From: Megascapheus bottae
Taxonomy: Eukaryota > Chordata > Mammalia > Rodentia > Geomyidae
NCBI GenBank assembly: GCA_024803745.1
Contig: JANJXV010000037.1
Coordinates: forward strand, 10,369,001-10,433,000
DNA length: 64,000 bases
Direction: 5' to 3'
Under the pieces are notes generated by a model. The model saw only the letters and a program-made list of their open reading frames with translations, had not been told where the DNA came from and made no database searches. The first letter of the stretch is position 1; the number at the start of each line of letters is the position of its first letter. Positions 22,636 to 33,896 of this stretch are shown here, piece after piece. The position numbers and the translations under genes were made by a program.

Positions 22636-24752
22636 GTCAGTTCCTGCCCCCTGGACCTGGGCTCCACCAGAAGGCTGCTGCCACTGACCCAAAGGGACAC
22701 TCGGGTCCCTTCAAATGCACTCACTGAAAATAGCATTCCCTCCTTGTCCAAGTGAGCAAACAAGGTCCTCGGTAGGCTAAATGGTCTAGCAGGACTGGGA
22801 TTACAGCGAGTCTATTTGGTCTCCTTGGACACTTCCAGAATAGAAGAGGATATGAGTAATTTCCCTGAAGTATTAGAAACAAATGCTGTTCACAACCAGG
22901 ACCCACGAGGACCCTGGCCCAGTGCACCAGAGGCCCACATCCCAGCAGGGACAGAAAGACACCAAGACCAAGTAGATTAGAGGGTGGAAAGGAAGGAAGA
23001 CTGTCCTCAATACCCCTGACCAGACAGGAACGCCATGAGCCAATACTGGTCACTGATCCCAGGCCCTGGTAGCATCAGCATTAAAGTCCCAATATTCAAG
23101 TCTTTGTGAGGATCCTGAACAACAGATGCAGTAAGAACCAAGAACCCACTTCTTCCCTGACTCCAAGCTAGGAGTCATGGTGATTAGCCTCCCACAGTGC
23201 TCAGCCCTCCAGTGGCCTAGGGGAGGAAAGCAAAGGAAGACTGTGGAGAAGGAGTAAATTCTGCTCCTTTCCAAGCCACCTACTCCAGCAATGGCCCTCA
23301 GGGCTCCTGAGGAGCGCCCAGGCTGGAGACAAGCCAGAAGTCATAATCCCCGATGGAAAAAGCAAAGCACAAGAGAAGATCCAGAGACAGAAAAGCGCAG
23401 TCTGACTACCAGTTCCAGGAAGCAATTAGGTTTATCAAAACCAAGCTTCCCAAGACCTTCCCTCGCTGGTGTGATCTGGAGCAGGTTGCTTACCTTGAAC
23501 CTTCTTCCTTCAGTACATCAAGGCAAACAATACCCATGCCTGTGGTTCCTGTGAAGGCCACCTGAGAACACATGACCGGACCTCATGTCTCCCCCCCTGC
23601 TGGCATCAATCACAACTCCAGTCCAAAGTTCACTTTGAGTGGTAGGAAAGTGAGAGGTATTATCACTATAGGAAAGCCTACAGACAGGATGAACTAATGA
23701 AGCTGTTCCAACATAAACACTTAAGACAATAGCTGCTGAGTGCAGTGCCAGGAGCAGGAGAGACCAGAAGGCACTGGGCCTAAACAGGCAGATTAGGATC
23801 ACCTGGATAGCCAAAGGTCTGGGGCCCTTGCTTGGAAGGTGGTAAGGGTCAGGATGGATGGTAAGAATTGGGTGGGTAAGGACCAAGGGGCTCCTGAGTA
23901 GAGTTGCAAGTTGAAAACACTTTGGAGGCCAGAAGCAATGGCTCCTGCCTATAATCCCAGCTACTTGGGAGGATCCTGAGGGCCAAACCCCAGGACTACA
24001 AAAATAAAAACAAGGTCCAGGAACTGCATATGCGTTATGCAGTGAAGGAAAGGAGCGCTCCTGGGGTGGTACAAGACAACATGAGGAGGTAGCCCAGGAC
24101 AGGGGAATAAGTAGGGCTCAGAAGCTAGACTCATATGTGGCTGAGGGAAGAAAAGGAGTTAGTTGATTCCGAATACAACAGGGATTGGGGCTGGTCCAAG
24201 TCTGCTCCCTTAGTCTGAAAGGAAAGCAGGGACGTCGATGGGCCCTGTCCTAATGAAGACCCTTCCCTAATGTAAATAGTCGCTTTCCCGAAGCAGCTTC
24301 TGGCTTCGGTATGGAAAGGAATGTCTCCCTCGCTGAAGCCATCAGACCACGGATGGGCTGTCCCTGCAGAGGCAGTGAGTCCAGGGGACAAGGTATTGGG
24401 TGTGCGCATCCTGGTTCTGCCTGCTCTGGTTCAAACCCCAGCGCTGGCACTTCCCGGACATAGGAACTTTTGAGTGGGGCGCCTAAGTGTCCCAAGTCGG
24501 TCTCCTGAGCATAATGGCCGCACTATGAGCAAACACCGGGAGAGGGGAGGAGAGGACACGGGGCGCGTTCCTGATACATTCCTGGAGCCATCCCAGAGTG
24601 GCAGTGCGTTGAACACCGCGCTTATCCCCGATGAGAAAACAAACGGGAGAGGCTTTCGGGAATGGCGGTCAGGGTTCCTCAAGAGTTTCTCACGGTAGGG
24701 ATCCCCCCATCCTCCGCCATGCCCTGACCCTCGCCTCTGCCTCTCCCCGCAG
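22636..24752 (+). other. NRG2: NRG2 last intron
   Basis: 2.1 kb. It has one truncated SINE B (23928-24012) and is otherwise single-copy. GC content rises towards the terminal exon (gggcgcgttcctg near 24560). Confidence 0.7.
23928..24012 (+). mobile_element. Truncated/deleted SINE B
   Basis: B1-like head (ggctcctgcctataatcccagc) fused directly to a right end (ccaggactacaaaaataaaa). The middle is missing. Confidence 0.65.
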
Positions 24753-25525
24753 GTACGTGTCGGCCCTGACCACGCCCGCGCGCCTCTCGCCCGTGGACTT
24801 CCACTACTCGCTGGCCACGCAGGTGCCCACGTTCGAGATTACGTCTCCCAACTCCGCGCATGCCGTGTCGCTGCCGCCCGCCGCGCCCATCAGCTACCGC
24901 CTGGCAGAGCAGCAGCCGCTCCTGCGGCACCCGGCGCCCCCGGGCCCCGGGCCTGGACCCGGCGGCGCGGACATGCAGCGCAGCTACGACAGCTACTACT
25001 ACCCCGCGGCGGGGCCGGGGCCGCGGCGCAGCGCGTGCGCGCTCGGCGGCAGCCTGGGCAGCCTGCCCGCCAGCCCTTTCCGCATCCCGGAGGACGACGA
25101 GTACGAGACCACGCAGGAGTGCGCGCCGCCGCCGCCGCCGCCACCGCGGCCGCGCGCGCGCGGCGCGTCCCGCAGGACGTCGGCGGGACCCCGGCGCTGG
25201 CGCCGCTCGCGGCTGAACGGGCTAGCGGCGCAGCGCGCACGCGCGGCGCGGGACTCGCTGTCGCTGAGCAGCGGCTCAGGCTGCGGCTCGGCCTCGGCCT
25301 CGGACGACGACGCGGACGACGCGGACGGGGCGCTGGCGGCCGAGAGCACGCCGTTCCTCGGGCTGCGGGCGGCGCACGACGCGCTGCGCTCGGACTCGCC
25401 GCCGCTGTGCCCGGCGGCCGACAGCAGGACTTACTACTCCCTGGACAGCCACAGCACGCGGGCCAGCAGCAGACACAGCCGCGGGCCGTCCCCGCGGGCC
25501 AAGCAGGACTCGGCGCCTCTCTAGG
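24750..25525. promoter_or_regulatory. Intragenic CpG island over the NRG2 terminal exon
   Basis: CpG dinucleotides occur every few bases across the exon (for example cgcgcgcgcggcgcg around 25150), while flanking introns are CpG-poor. The island is seen directly; any promoter or methylation role is inference. Confidence 0.8.
24753..25524 (+). CDS. NRG2: NRG2 terminal coding exon (cytoplasmic tail)
   Basis: Acceptor tctccccgcag; stop TAG at 25522-25524. It encodes 256 residues beginning YVSALTTPARLSPVDFHYS, which is shared with the NRG1 'a' tail. Further conserved pieces are LPASPFRIPEDDEYETTQE and TPFLGL. NRG2-specific low-complexity regions lie between: a Gly/Pro run, seven prolines (CCG repeat near 25125-25145), Arg/Ala-rich segments and an acidic DDDADDADGAL run. 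It ends KQDSAPL. Base composition is extremely GC- and CpG-rich, unlike all other exons here, and several overlapping long frames in other phases are by-products of that. Confidence 0.97.
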
Positions 25526-25594
25526 GCCCCCTCCACCTCGCCCGCCCCACTGTCTTCAAGGAGAACGGAGACGAGAGGAGGGGGGGGAAAAAGA

Positions 25595-25600
25595 AATAAA
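25595..25600 (+). terminator. NRG2: Proximal AATAAA polyadenylation signal candidate
   Basis: AATAAA 71 nt after the stop codon, within an A/T-rich stretch. It would give a very short 3' UTR. Confidence 0.4.
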
Positions 25601-26392
25601 AAATATTTTTATTTTCTATAAAAGGAAAAAAAAAGTATAACAAAATGTTTTATTTTCATTTTAGCAAAAATTGTCTTATAATAGCTAACGGCAAAGACGT
25701 TTTTATAGGGAAACTATTTATATGTAACATCCTGATTTACAGCTTCGGGAAAAAAAAAAGAAACAACAAAAAAAAAAAGAGAGATGGGCCAATTTTTTGA
25801 CTCTTTACTAGAAACCTATATTGTGGTGCCTTTTGCTGTAACGCTAATCTGGGGCTCCTGGAGAGACGGCTGGGTTGCGGGGTGTGGGGGGCCCCGTGGG
25901 ATCCTGAGCTGGTAGGGATGAGAAAGAAGAACCTGAGGAAGGAGCCTTTCTAGCAGAGCCCAGGGTGGTGGGGAGGTCAGGCCCGGAGTCCTAGGCCCCT
26001 ACCAGCCGGGAAAAGGCAGGATCCTAGGCTGTGAGCCAGATTTGGGAACCAGGTAACTTCCTGCGGAGAGAAGGGGGGAGGCGAAGGCCTTCCCCACAGC
26101 AACCAGAATGAGGAGGGACCCTCCCTGCCCCTCACAGAGAAAAAGGTCTCCCCACCAGCCCCAGCCCAGGGAGGGGGCAGCTCTACCAGGGGCCCAATGT
26201 TTATGGCTCCTCCTCCCCTGCGGCCTCTAGGACGCCCTCTGTCCTCTGCAGCACCTTCGTTTACAGTTACAGGTCGTCTTTTCTATTTTATGCCTGCATG
26301 TCCTTTGCATTTCAGATTCTTTAGATTGGATGCATGGTCACGCTGGGACCGAGAAGAGCCACTGGACAGTGTATTCGATTCCCCCTTTTAGC

Positions 26393-26398
26393 AATAAA
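26393..26398 (+). terminator. NRG2: Intermediate AATAAA polyadenylation signal candidate
   Basis: AATAAA in gcaataaagtaac. No strong GT-rich element follows. Confidence 0.35.
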
Positions 26399-26628
26399 GT
26401 AACACCATTCCCTTCTCACAGCCCACCCGCAAACCCCAGCCCACCTATGACTTCATTCCCTCTCCAGCCCTTCCCCTCCCCAGTCCCCAAAACTGGATCC
26501 AATGCTAATTTGTCAAAAAAAAAGGCAATTGTTAAAAAATATATATATCCCAAACAGAAACAAATGGGAACTCTGCCCTGAAATGTCCAAACACCTGACT
26601 GTTGACACTTGAACATTTTTATATTATA

Positions 26629-26634
26629 AATAAA
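26629..26634 (+). terminator. NRG2: Distal NRG2 polyadenylation signal
   Basis: AATAAA in ttataaataaaatc, followed within 25 nt by the GT-rich tcctgtttgactctgtatg. Cleavage would fall near 26650. Confidence 0.65.
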
Positions 26635-27338
26635 ATCAAAAATAACTCCTGTTTGACTCTGTATGCCTGGCCCTAGGGAGGCAGGAAGAGGACTTGTGGT
26701 GAAGCGGATGGTTGTTCCAAGGAAGGCTGGGCAGAGCCAGAGGGACAGTCCTTGGGAGGAAATGATCCTCTTGTCTCTTTGGCTCCCAGGGAGCTCGCTC
26801 CTCCCTTTTCTAAAAACATTTACAAGGTGTCCCCTTGAGCTGCTGGGGAACCTGGCCAAAGGACTGACGAAAATCGCTGGGCTTCAAACCCAGCCTCAGA
26901 ACTCTAGCCCAGTTCCTGCCCTGGAGCTACAGGGTTGGACTGAGGCCCCAGTTTCCGACCCAGGAGGGTGAGGAAGGAAGGATTGTGGGGTTGGCACAGG
27001 GGCAGCGGATGACCCTTGGGGCCTCAGCCACATCACAGGCAAAGTCTGGACATGCAAGGTGGCATAATGGGCACCTTCGTTGCCAGGAGGACCACAACAG
27101 CTGCAGCGCCACAGGCCCACAGGGTATTGCTCTTTCCCCAACTTTATACCCCTCAGAGCCAAGCCTGTCTAAACCCGCAGCCATAAAGGTCCATGGTTTC
27201 AGGTATGGAGAAAGCAGACAGATCCAGAGTTAAGAAGGCTTTTGCCTCAGCAACTAATTTATTAAACCCATGCCAGAACCAAGAACCAGAAAGTTCCAGG
27301 CAGAACACAATGTCTTCTCCAAAGCGCTAGTAGGGTCG

Positions 27339-27342
27339 CGCA

Positions 27343-27398
<56 letters not shown>

Positions 27399-27400
27399 CA
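27339..27400. repeat. (TG)n/(CG) microsatellite
   Basis: cgcgcacacgtg, then about 23 TG units, then tgcgcgcgca. The alternating purine-pyrimidine run is bordered by CG steps. Confidence 0.97.
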
Positions 27401-27477
27401 GGAGCATAATGCCCTGGGGATGGTATAGTCACAGGTGGAAAGATGGGAGGGAGAAAGAGGTGCAGACTTGAGAGAGC

Positions 27478-27640
27478 TTAGGGAAGACCTGAGTTCAGCT
27501 CTGCCCCTCCCTGTGTGACTTCTTTTGGCAAAAGTCTTCGTCACGTGCTATGATACAAATGCCTACGTCAGAGGGCTGTGTGGCGATTACGGACAGCAAC
27601 CCTGGACATGCTCTGGTCAGAAGCCTCATAGGTGGTCGCC
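27478..27640 (+). mobile_element. MIR-like remnant
   Basis: gaagacctgagttcagctctgcc ... gtgtgacttcttttggcaaaagt ... cctacgtcagagggctgtgtgg follows the order of the MIR consensus (gacctgggttc / gtgtgacc / cctcatagggttg). Diverged. Confidence 0.5.
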
Positions 27641-28039
27641 TTGATGGTATTGACAGTCGGCTATGTCTTGTACCCTTAAATAATACTGACAGTCAAGAAC
27701 TAGATGAGAGGAAGAGACAAGTGAAGGAAGAACTAAGGTCATTGGATTCAATATGGGGCACGGGGGAAGCACTCATTACAAAAAAAAAAAAAAGGAAAAT
27801 TAGCTGAATGCTGTGAAAACTTGCAAATCACTAGCCTCTCCCTGAATCTTCTTTGGTCTCTAAGTTTGCTACTGGCTTTGAAATTTTCTGAGGGCCAGAG
27901 ATATCTTTGTGTGACTTATGACATCTGCGAGATACCAAAATAACTCCACACAATCCCTCAGTGAACGCATTGATCCAGCGTATTTTCTTCCTGTAACTCG
28001 TCTAAGTTGTCTTCTAAAATTTCAGTCAGAAACTTCCTC

Positions 28040-28445
28040 TACCTGCATGTAGTCCAAGCTATTCAAGGCTGGAAATCTGAGGATCATGGTTTGGTTTTTT
28101 GTTTGTTTGTTTGTCAGTCCTGGGGTCTGAACTCAGGGCCTGAGCACTGTTCTTGGGCTTTCTCAAGCTAGAACTCTACCACTTAAGCCACAGCACCACT
28201 TCCGGCTTTTTCTATGTGGTACCGAGAAATCAAACCTAGGTCTTCGTGCATGCTAGGAAAGCACTTTTCCACTACACCAAACTCCTGGCCCCTGGTTTGA
28301 AGCCAGTTAGAACAGAAAAGTCCACAAGATCCTGACTTCCAATTAACCAGCCAAAAAAGATGTAGAGGTATAGTTCATGTGGTAGAGTGTACCACCAACA
28401 AAGTGAGGGTAAGGTCCTGAGTTAAGTCCCGGCGCCAGCACAAAA
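28040..28445 (+). mobile_element. SINE B copy split by a nested SINE A
   Basis: Left piece 28040-28093 (gctattcaaggctggaaatctgaggatcatgg); right piece 28293-28445 (gaagccagttagaacagaaaagtccacaagatc ... gagttaagtcccggcgccagc). A SINE A interrupts it. Confidence 0.8.
28094..28292 (-). mobile_element. SINE A nested in SINE B
   Basis: The - strand reads a full dimeric ID element (tttggtgtagtgg ... ccggaagtggtgctgtggct ... caggactgac). A 7-bp duplication TGGTTTG lies at 28087-28093 and 28293-28299. Confidence 0.85.
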
Positions 28446-28527
28446 AGAAAGAAGAGGGAGGAAGAAGGGAGGGAGGGAAGGAAGGAGGGAGAGAAAGAGG
28501 GAGGGAGGGTGGGAGAAAAGATGAAAG
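28446..28527. repeat. GGGA/GGAA purine-rich tail repeat
   Basis: Expanded A/G-rich tail of the upstream SINE (gaagagggaggaag... (ggga)n). Confidence 0.85.
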
Positions 28528-29004
28528 AAAAGAAACTACCTCTACCACTCAAATGAACCCACCAGTCTAAATGACCCCCCCCCCCGCAGTGGGCTCTCAG
28601 AGCATGTCTTGATCTACTCTGGATTCTACAATACTAGTCATACCGCCAAGTGTCTGAGGCCTAGACCCTAATATAATTCCTTGTCTCTCTCTTCACACTA
28701 CTCATTATTTAATATGTAGGTATGCTTGGGACCTGGGAGCAAATTCAACTCTGCCTCTCTAATTTCCATCTTAGGGCCCTTGAGTTTGGACCATCAAGAA
28801 ACCTACAAATTCAGCTAACCAGCTTCCCTTCCCTACCCTCTCCTGTGAAACATTTAGGACATTCAGGGAGCTTCCTGGGTCAATTTTCACCTCAGTTCCC
28901 AAATTCCTCCTTTTAGAGAAAAGGAGGTTTCTAGGCTTCTTTTCATAGTCCCTCCCCCAATCCTAGACAGCACTGGTAACTACCTCTCTCTCTCTCCCCA
29001 CCCC

Positions 29005-29125
29005 ATTAGATTATAAGCCCCATGGGACAGGCTGGCTTGCTTCTCACCACACAGTTCCCAGTATCCAGTACCCAGTACTGTGTGAGGGACTTGTTTGGCC
29101 TCACTGAATAAGAGGATGAAGGCAC
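29005..29125 (+). mobile_element. L2/MIR-type 3'-end remnant
   Basis: ttagattataagccccatgggacaggc ... ttcccagtatccagtacccagt ... cactgaataag resembles the common 'gactgtgagctccatgagggcaggg ... ccccagtgcctagca ... caataaat' tail. Low identity, from memory. Confidence 0.4.
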
Positions 29126-29276
29126 AGGAGACAGCAGGGGAAGCCCCCAGGTCCCATCCCCACTGCCCAAGACTGCTTACTGCAACTGGCCAGAAGCAGG
29201 GTTTGGAAGGGGGCGGGGAGGGGAGAAATAGGATGGTCCAGTAGAATGGGGGAAAATATTAGAACTTCTATGTAGA

Positions 29277-29282
29277 TTTATT
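29277..29282 (-). terminator. PSD2: PSD2 polyadenylation signal candidate
   Basis: The - strand AATAAA (tttatt on +) is the only such hexamer I found between the PSD2 stop and this point, in an A/T-rich region. The downstream GT element is weak, so the end is uncertain. Another lies at 27259-27264. Confidence 0.4.
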
Positions 29283-31147
29283 TTCATCTCCTCTTTTTTT
29301 AAAATTTCTATTTTTGTGTATGTTTTATAATGTACATAGTATTTTAGTACAGTAGTACATGTATATAATTTACAAATAAATAATTATACAATTAAGGAAG
29401 CAAACTAAAAAGAAATGCTTTTACTGATGGGAGGCACAAGTAGTATTCACTCAGGGAAGCCCACCTCTCTGCTTATCATCACCCACCTCAAGAAGTGACC
29501 TTCGAGGCAGTGTGGAGAAAGAACTGAGAGCTTTTACAGGCCTTTTTCATTCCATTTAAATGAGCATCTACTCCCCCTGAGCAAAATGAACAGGACAGAT
29601 GGTTTGGTTATAAAACACACTTCAGCTGATCCAAGTTAAATAATCGGGATTTAAATCACTACATCAATCCACATACTCACCCAATCCCCGCATCAAAAGT
29701 GAGTGGGCTTGTAAATGTTAGGTACTTAGTGGCCAGGCTGGCTTATCTTACTAACTAAACACGTCACTGCCTAGGTCAAATAGCTGGCCAAACTACAAGC
29801 AACCTGATGAAACCATAGGAAGGTATGGCTCATCAGAGCCCATTGTGGGGTCCTGTCGCCCGCACTCACACCTACTTGCTGGTCTGAGGAATGCAAGGTT
29901 TAAAAGAAGCCAATCTGTGATGCACACGTGATAAATACCTCCATTCTTTCCATATATGTCCTCGGCTAAGCCTTTCTGATCCACTACCAAAAGAATGCAA
30001 GAAATAACAATCAGCAACTTGTCGTTTCACCTTTTCCCAAGACCAAAAATGAACAGCTCCCATCATCTCCCATCACCGTACAGTTTGGGGCTTGGTGACT
30101 GGTGCCTCCCTGCAAGGTGAAAGGACTAGCATTCCTGTTCAGAGGCAATTGCTGGAGCTCAGAGACCTAGCAGCACAAATGTGAAGACCCAGTGGTGCTG
30201 GTGGTCACATCTCACCCACCCCCCCCCAGGACACCCTTGGATAGCCAGAATGACCCACATATATCCTACAAAGTCCCACAGCTTCAACAAGAATAGCAGT
30301 TGACAGTCTCGGGTCTGCTGAAAGAGGAAAATGCAGAGAGAAGGAAAATTCAGCACTTTTTCTGTCTTCCTCTCCCATGGCATCCAAGGCAGCCCTCCTC
30401 GCTAACTGGCAGAGCTCAGAAACAGGTTTTTCCATCATCTAATTTCCTCCTCTAACTGGTAGTGGTTCAAAACCCATCTTAAAGGTCTTCCATATATATA
30501 ATTTATATATATACATTTACATATACATTGATGTCTGTATAAAAAAAGAGGCAATGATGGCCTCAGTGAATGAAAGGGTACGTGAACACACACAAAGAAG
30601 TAGGGTCCATTTGGCACTGGGCAGATGCAGGCCTGGCCCCAGATTATTGCGATGTGAGGCAGAAGAACCAGGCCTGTTGCAAGGGTTGCCGGGAGGAGAG
30701 GATGATGCTGGTGCTCTGCAGACCCGCTGCTGTTCAACTCAGGAGGAGGAGAAAAGAGGGGGTCCAGTCTGAGACCTGGTGTCCAGACCTGCCCTCACAA
30801 ACACTGGAGATGAGAAAGGAGCTTGATGAGAATAGGGGAGCCTGGGGACACAATGGCTCTCAGCTTCTCCCATGGGGAAGTGCTGGACATGCGCACCCAG
30901 GCCTAAAAGAGAGACCCTGTATGGGGAGGGCAGCCAGGGTAGGGAGAGAGTCCAAGGCTAGAGATGGCTCAGGATACCAGAGAACCAATACCATCAATGG
31001 CAGCTCTGTCCTCCTGGAGTTCTCCACAACCCTCTGGTCACCCATCAACTGCCTGGAGCTTGGTCTGAGCAGCACCTGGCTGGACTTGTGCTCACTGAGC
31101 CCTCTGGGGGTGTTTGCCTGTACCCCAGGCCTACAAGCCCACACCGG
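29283..31147 (-). other. PSD2: Putative PSD2 3' UTR
   Basis: About 1.9 kb between the stop codon and the candidate poly(A) signal. No SINE interrupts it, unlike the introns, which fits a constrained UTR. It contains a TA-rich run at 30490-30535. The antisense open frames here have no homology I recognise. Confidence 0.5.
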
Positions 31148-31438
<291 letters not shown>

Positions 31439-31562
31439 TTATATAACAAAAGACAAATTAGCTAATATAAAGAGCTGTCACAAATTAACAAAAAGGAAAT
31501 ACACCATAGATTGCTGTCAGTGGTCTTTTGGAAGGCACAGGCAACAAGAGTGAAGATACAGT

Positions 31563-31770
31563 CAGCTGCTGGTGACTCACTCTTTGTAATACTAGCTACT
31601 AAGGAGGCTGGAGGATCAATGCTCAAGAACAATCATGGCAAGGAAAAGTTCACTAGACTCCATCTCTAATTAAACAGCAAAAAGCAGGTGGGAGGTGTGG
31701 ACTTAAGTAGCAAAACATCAGCCTAGCAAGCAAGAGGCCCTAAGTTCACACCCTAGTACTGCCAAAAAAT
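31563..31770 (+). mobile_element. Old, diverged SINE B
   Basis: gctggtgactcactctttgtaatactagctac ... ctccatctctaattaaac ... ttaagtagcaaaacatc ... aagttcacaccctagtactgcc. Many changes from younger copies. Confidence 0.7.
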
Positions 31771-31920
31771 GAAGTACTGAGATTTACAACTTCCACGTAT
31801 GAGATAAGGTGTTATTGTTTAATGAGTGTAGAGTCTCAATTTGGAATATGAAAAAGGTATGAAGATAGGTTACATAACAATATGAATAAACTTCTTTCTC
31901 AACTATTACATTTAAAATAA

Positions 31921-32122
31921 GGCCGGGAGTTTGGCCTAGTGGTTAAAGTGCTTGCCTGGCATGCACGAAGACCCGGGTTCGATTCCTCGGTACCACATAC
32001 ATAGCAAAAAGCCGGAAGTGGTGCTGAGGCTCAAGTGGTAGAGCTCTAGCCTTGAGAAAATCCAAGGACAGGACTCAGGCCCTGAGCTCAAGCCCAGGAC
32101 TGGCAAAAAAATAATAATAATA
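31921..32122 (+). mobile_element. SINE A, 'TTAAAG' subtype
   Basis: ggccgggagtttggcctagtggttaaagtg ... cccgggttcgattcctcgg ... gccggaagtggtgctgaggc ... ccaggactggc, with an (AAT)n tail. It carries the gtggTTAAAGtg variant of the left A-box region. Confidence 0.93.
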
Positions 32123-32292
32123 ATTAAGATGCTAAATGTTGTGATGTTCTTACCACTATCCAAATTTTTATTTGAGTTAAAATAGTAATGAGGTATCAAT
32201 TGATAAGAAAAAACTATCACATCTAAATGGCAATGTCCCCATATTTATGTGAGCACAAATAAATAAACACATTCATAAACTATCAAACAAGT

Positions 32293-32484
32293 GGGCCGGG
32301 AGCATGGCCTAGTGGTAGAGGACTGCCTAGCATGCACGAAGCCCTGGGTTTGAACCCTCAACACCACATACACAGAAAAAGCCACAAGTGGTGCTGTGGT
32401 TCATGTGGTAGAGTGCTAGCCTAGAGAAAGCTCAAGGATAGTGCCTAGACCCTGAGTTCAAGCCTCAGGACTGGCAAAAAAAAA
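32293..32484 (+). mobile_element. SINE A
   Basis: gggccgggagcatggcctagtggtagagg ... gccctgggtttgaaccc ... ggttcatgtggtagagtg ... caggactggc. The older 'agcatggcc' subtype. Confidence 0.92.
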
Positions 32485-32493
32485 GAAAATCAA

Positions 32494-32697
32494 GGATCAG
32501 GAGTTTGGCCTAGTGGTAGAGTGCTTGCCTAGCATGCACAAAGAGCTGGATTCCTCCGTACCCACATACGTAGAAAAAAAAATAAAACAAAAGTGGTGCT
32601 GTGACTCAAGTGGCAGAGCACTAGCCTTGAGGAAACCCAAGGACAGTGCTCAGGCCCTGAGCCCAAGCCCAGGACTGGCAAAAAGAAAAAAAAAAAA
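32494..32697 (+). mobile_element. SINE A
   Basis: aggagtttggcctagtggtagagtg ... gtggtgctgtgactcaagtgg ... aggactggc + A-rich tail. It lacks part of the left B box. Directly follows the previous copy. Confidence 0.92.
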
Positions 32698-32700
32698 TCA

Positions 32701-32927
32701 GCTGGGTGAGGTGGCTCATCCTGTAATCCTAGTAACTCAGGAGGCTGAGATCTGAGGATCTCAGTTGAAAGCCAGCTGGGGCCCTAAAGTCCATGAGACT
32801 TATCACCGGAAGTGGCTCTTTGGCTCCAGGAGTGGGACGGTAGCCTTGAGCTCAAGATCTCAGGGACACAGCTCCGGCCAAGTTCAAGCTCCACAACCCA
32901 CCTCACCGTCCCCCCACCCCCAAAAAT
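32701..32927 (+). mobile_element. SINE B
   Basis: gctgggtgaggtggctcatcctgtaatcc ... cgtagccttgagct ... gttcaagctccacaaccc. Fourth SINE in a head-to-tail run from 31921. Confidence 0.87.
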
Positions 32928-33149
32928 CAAACAAGTTACAAATGAAACGTAATGCTTAGGAGGGAGATTTAGCAGTATCTGAGGATCTTGACTCCAGACC
33001 TGCCTCGACACAGTCCGAAGACGCTGATATCTCGGAAGGAGAGATCCTTTCATCCTCCCCCAGCCCTGCTGCCACCCAGTTCTGCTCACAAGACTTTACC
33101 CCCTCCATCAAGCCAGGGAACCGTGAAAAAGACCAGGGTTCTGAAGCTG

Positions 33150-33300
33150 CAGTCACCTGGGTCAGGATCCTGGTTCCTGAATCCTTAACTTCATGACCTC
33201 AGGCAAGTGCTCTGACCTCTAAAAGCTTCAACTTCTCCATTTGAAAAGTGGAAGTAGTCCCCTTTTCTCAGACTTCTTATGAAGGCAAAGTCAGTAGATA
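33150..33300 (+). mobile_element. MIR
   Basis: cacctgggtcaggatcctgg ... catgacctcaggcaagtgctctgacc ... cttctccatttgaaaagtgg matches the order of the MIR core and downstream consensus well. Confidence 0.6.
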
Positions 33301-33486
33301 AAAGGGAAACAAAAGAACCAGGCCTAGGACTTAGCAGACCAGTCCACTGTAGCTTTTGCAATCACAGTTTTCATACTACACAGTACCTGGGAGACAACTT
33401 CCTTAAACTACCATGTTTTGTGCTTTTCAAATGTTCAAGGTCTGTCCTGGAAACTTTCCTGTACATCTTAATAGAAAGCAATGTAG

Positions 33487-33810
33487 AGCCAGGCATTGTG
33501 GCTCATGGCTGAAATCCTAGCTGCTCAGAAGGCAGAGACCACAAGGATTATAATCCAACACCAGGTCAGGGGCGTGGGGGGGAAATGCAGTACTTGAGAC
33601 CCCTCTCAACCAATAGAAAACAGGCATAGTGGCCCACACTTGTTACTCTAATTATGTGGAAACCATCCATAGGATAATCCCAGTCCAGGCTTGCCTAGGC
33701 AAGACTCTATTTGAAAAACAACTAAAGCAAAAAGGGCTTGGGATGTAGCTCAAGTGTTAGAGCACTTGACTAATAAGTTTTGTGCCCTGAGGTCAACTTT
33801 TCGTACTAGA
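33487..33810 (+). mobile_element. Old B1-B1-ID heterotrimeric SINE
   Basis: First B1-like unit (gccaggcattgtggctcatgg), second (ggcatagtggcccacacttg), then an ID unit (gggcttgggatgtagctcaagtg ... gaggtcaac). Separated by A-rich linkers; diverged. Confidence 0.65.
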
Positions 33811-33896
33811 GGAAGATGTGGAGAAGAAGGAAGAGGAAGATAAGGACAGGAGTGATGAGGAGGTGAAGGAAGTGGAAAAGGAGGAGGAAAACAATA
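33811..33896. repeat. Purine-rich GAA/GGA tract
   Basis: A/G-rich imperfect repeat at the 3' end of the preceding SINE. Confidence 0.8.

Larger units (their letters stand above)
25525..26655 (+). other. NRG2: NRG2 3' UTR
   Basis: Follows the stop codon. A/T-rich first part (tattttctataaaagg, several A8-A11 runs), then G-rich and mixed sequence. It contains three AATAAA hexamers (25595, 26393, 26629). The last has a T/G-rich downstream stretch (cctgtttgactctgtatg) and is the best candidate for the distal end. Confidence 0.75.
26656..29276. other. Intergenic gap between convergent NRG2 and PSD2
   Basis: 2.6 kb with no gene. It holds a TG repeat (27339-27400), a MIR remnant, a nested SINE pair (28040-28445), a purine-rich tract and an L2-like 3' end (29005-29125). 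Confidence 0.7.

Noticed and set aside
22337..22687. Read-through of NRG2 cytoplasmic exon 3
   Set aside because: Short non-conserved tail; the donor gtcagt is good and is used to reach the clearly conserved terminal exon.
24860..25216. Alternative + frame in the NRG2 terminal exon
   Set aside because: GC-rich exons lack stops in all phases; the real frame is fixed by conserved NRG2 motifs and splice phase.
24890..25349. Two 116-codon - strand frames over the same exon
   Set aside because: Antisense shadows of the coding exon.
25035..25640. 201-codon alternative + frame running into the NRG2 3' UTR
   Set aside because: Arg/Gly-rich by-product of CpG-rich sequence; it continues into a non-coding A-rich UTR. 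No overlapping NRG2 protein is known to me.
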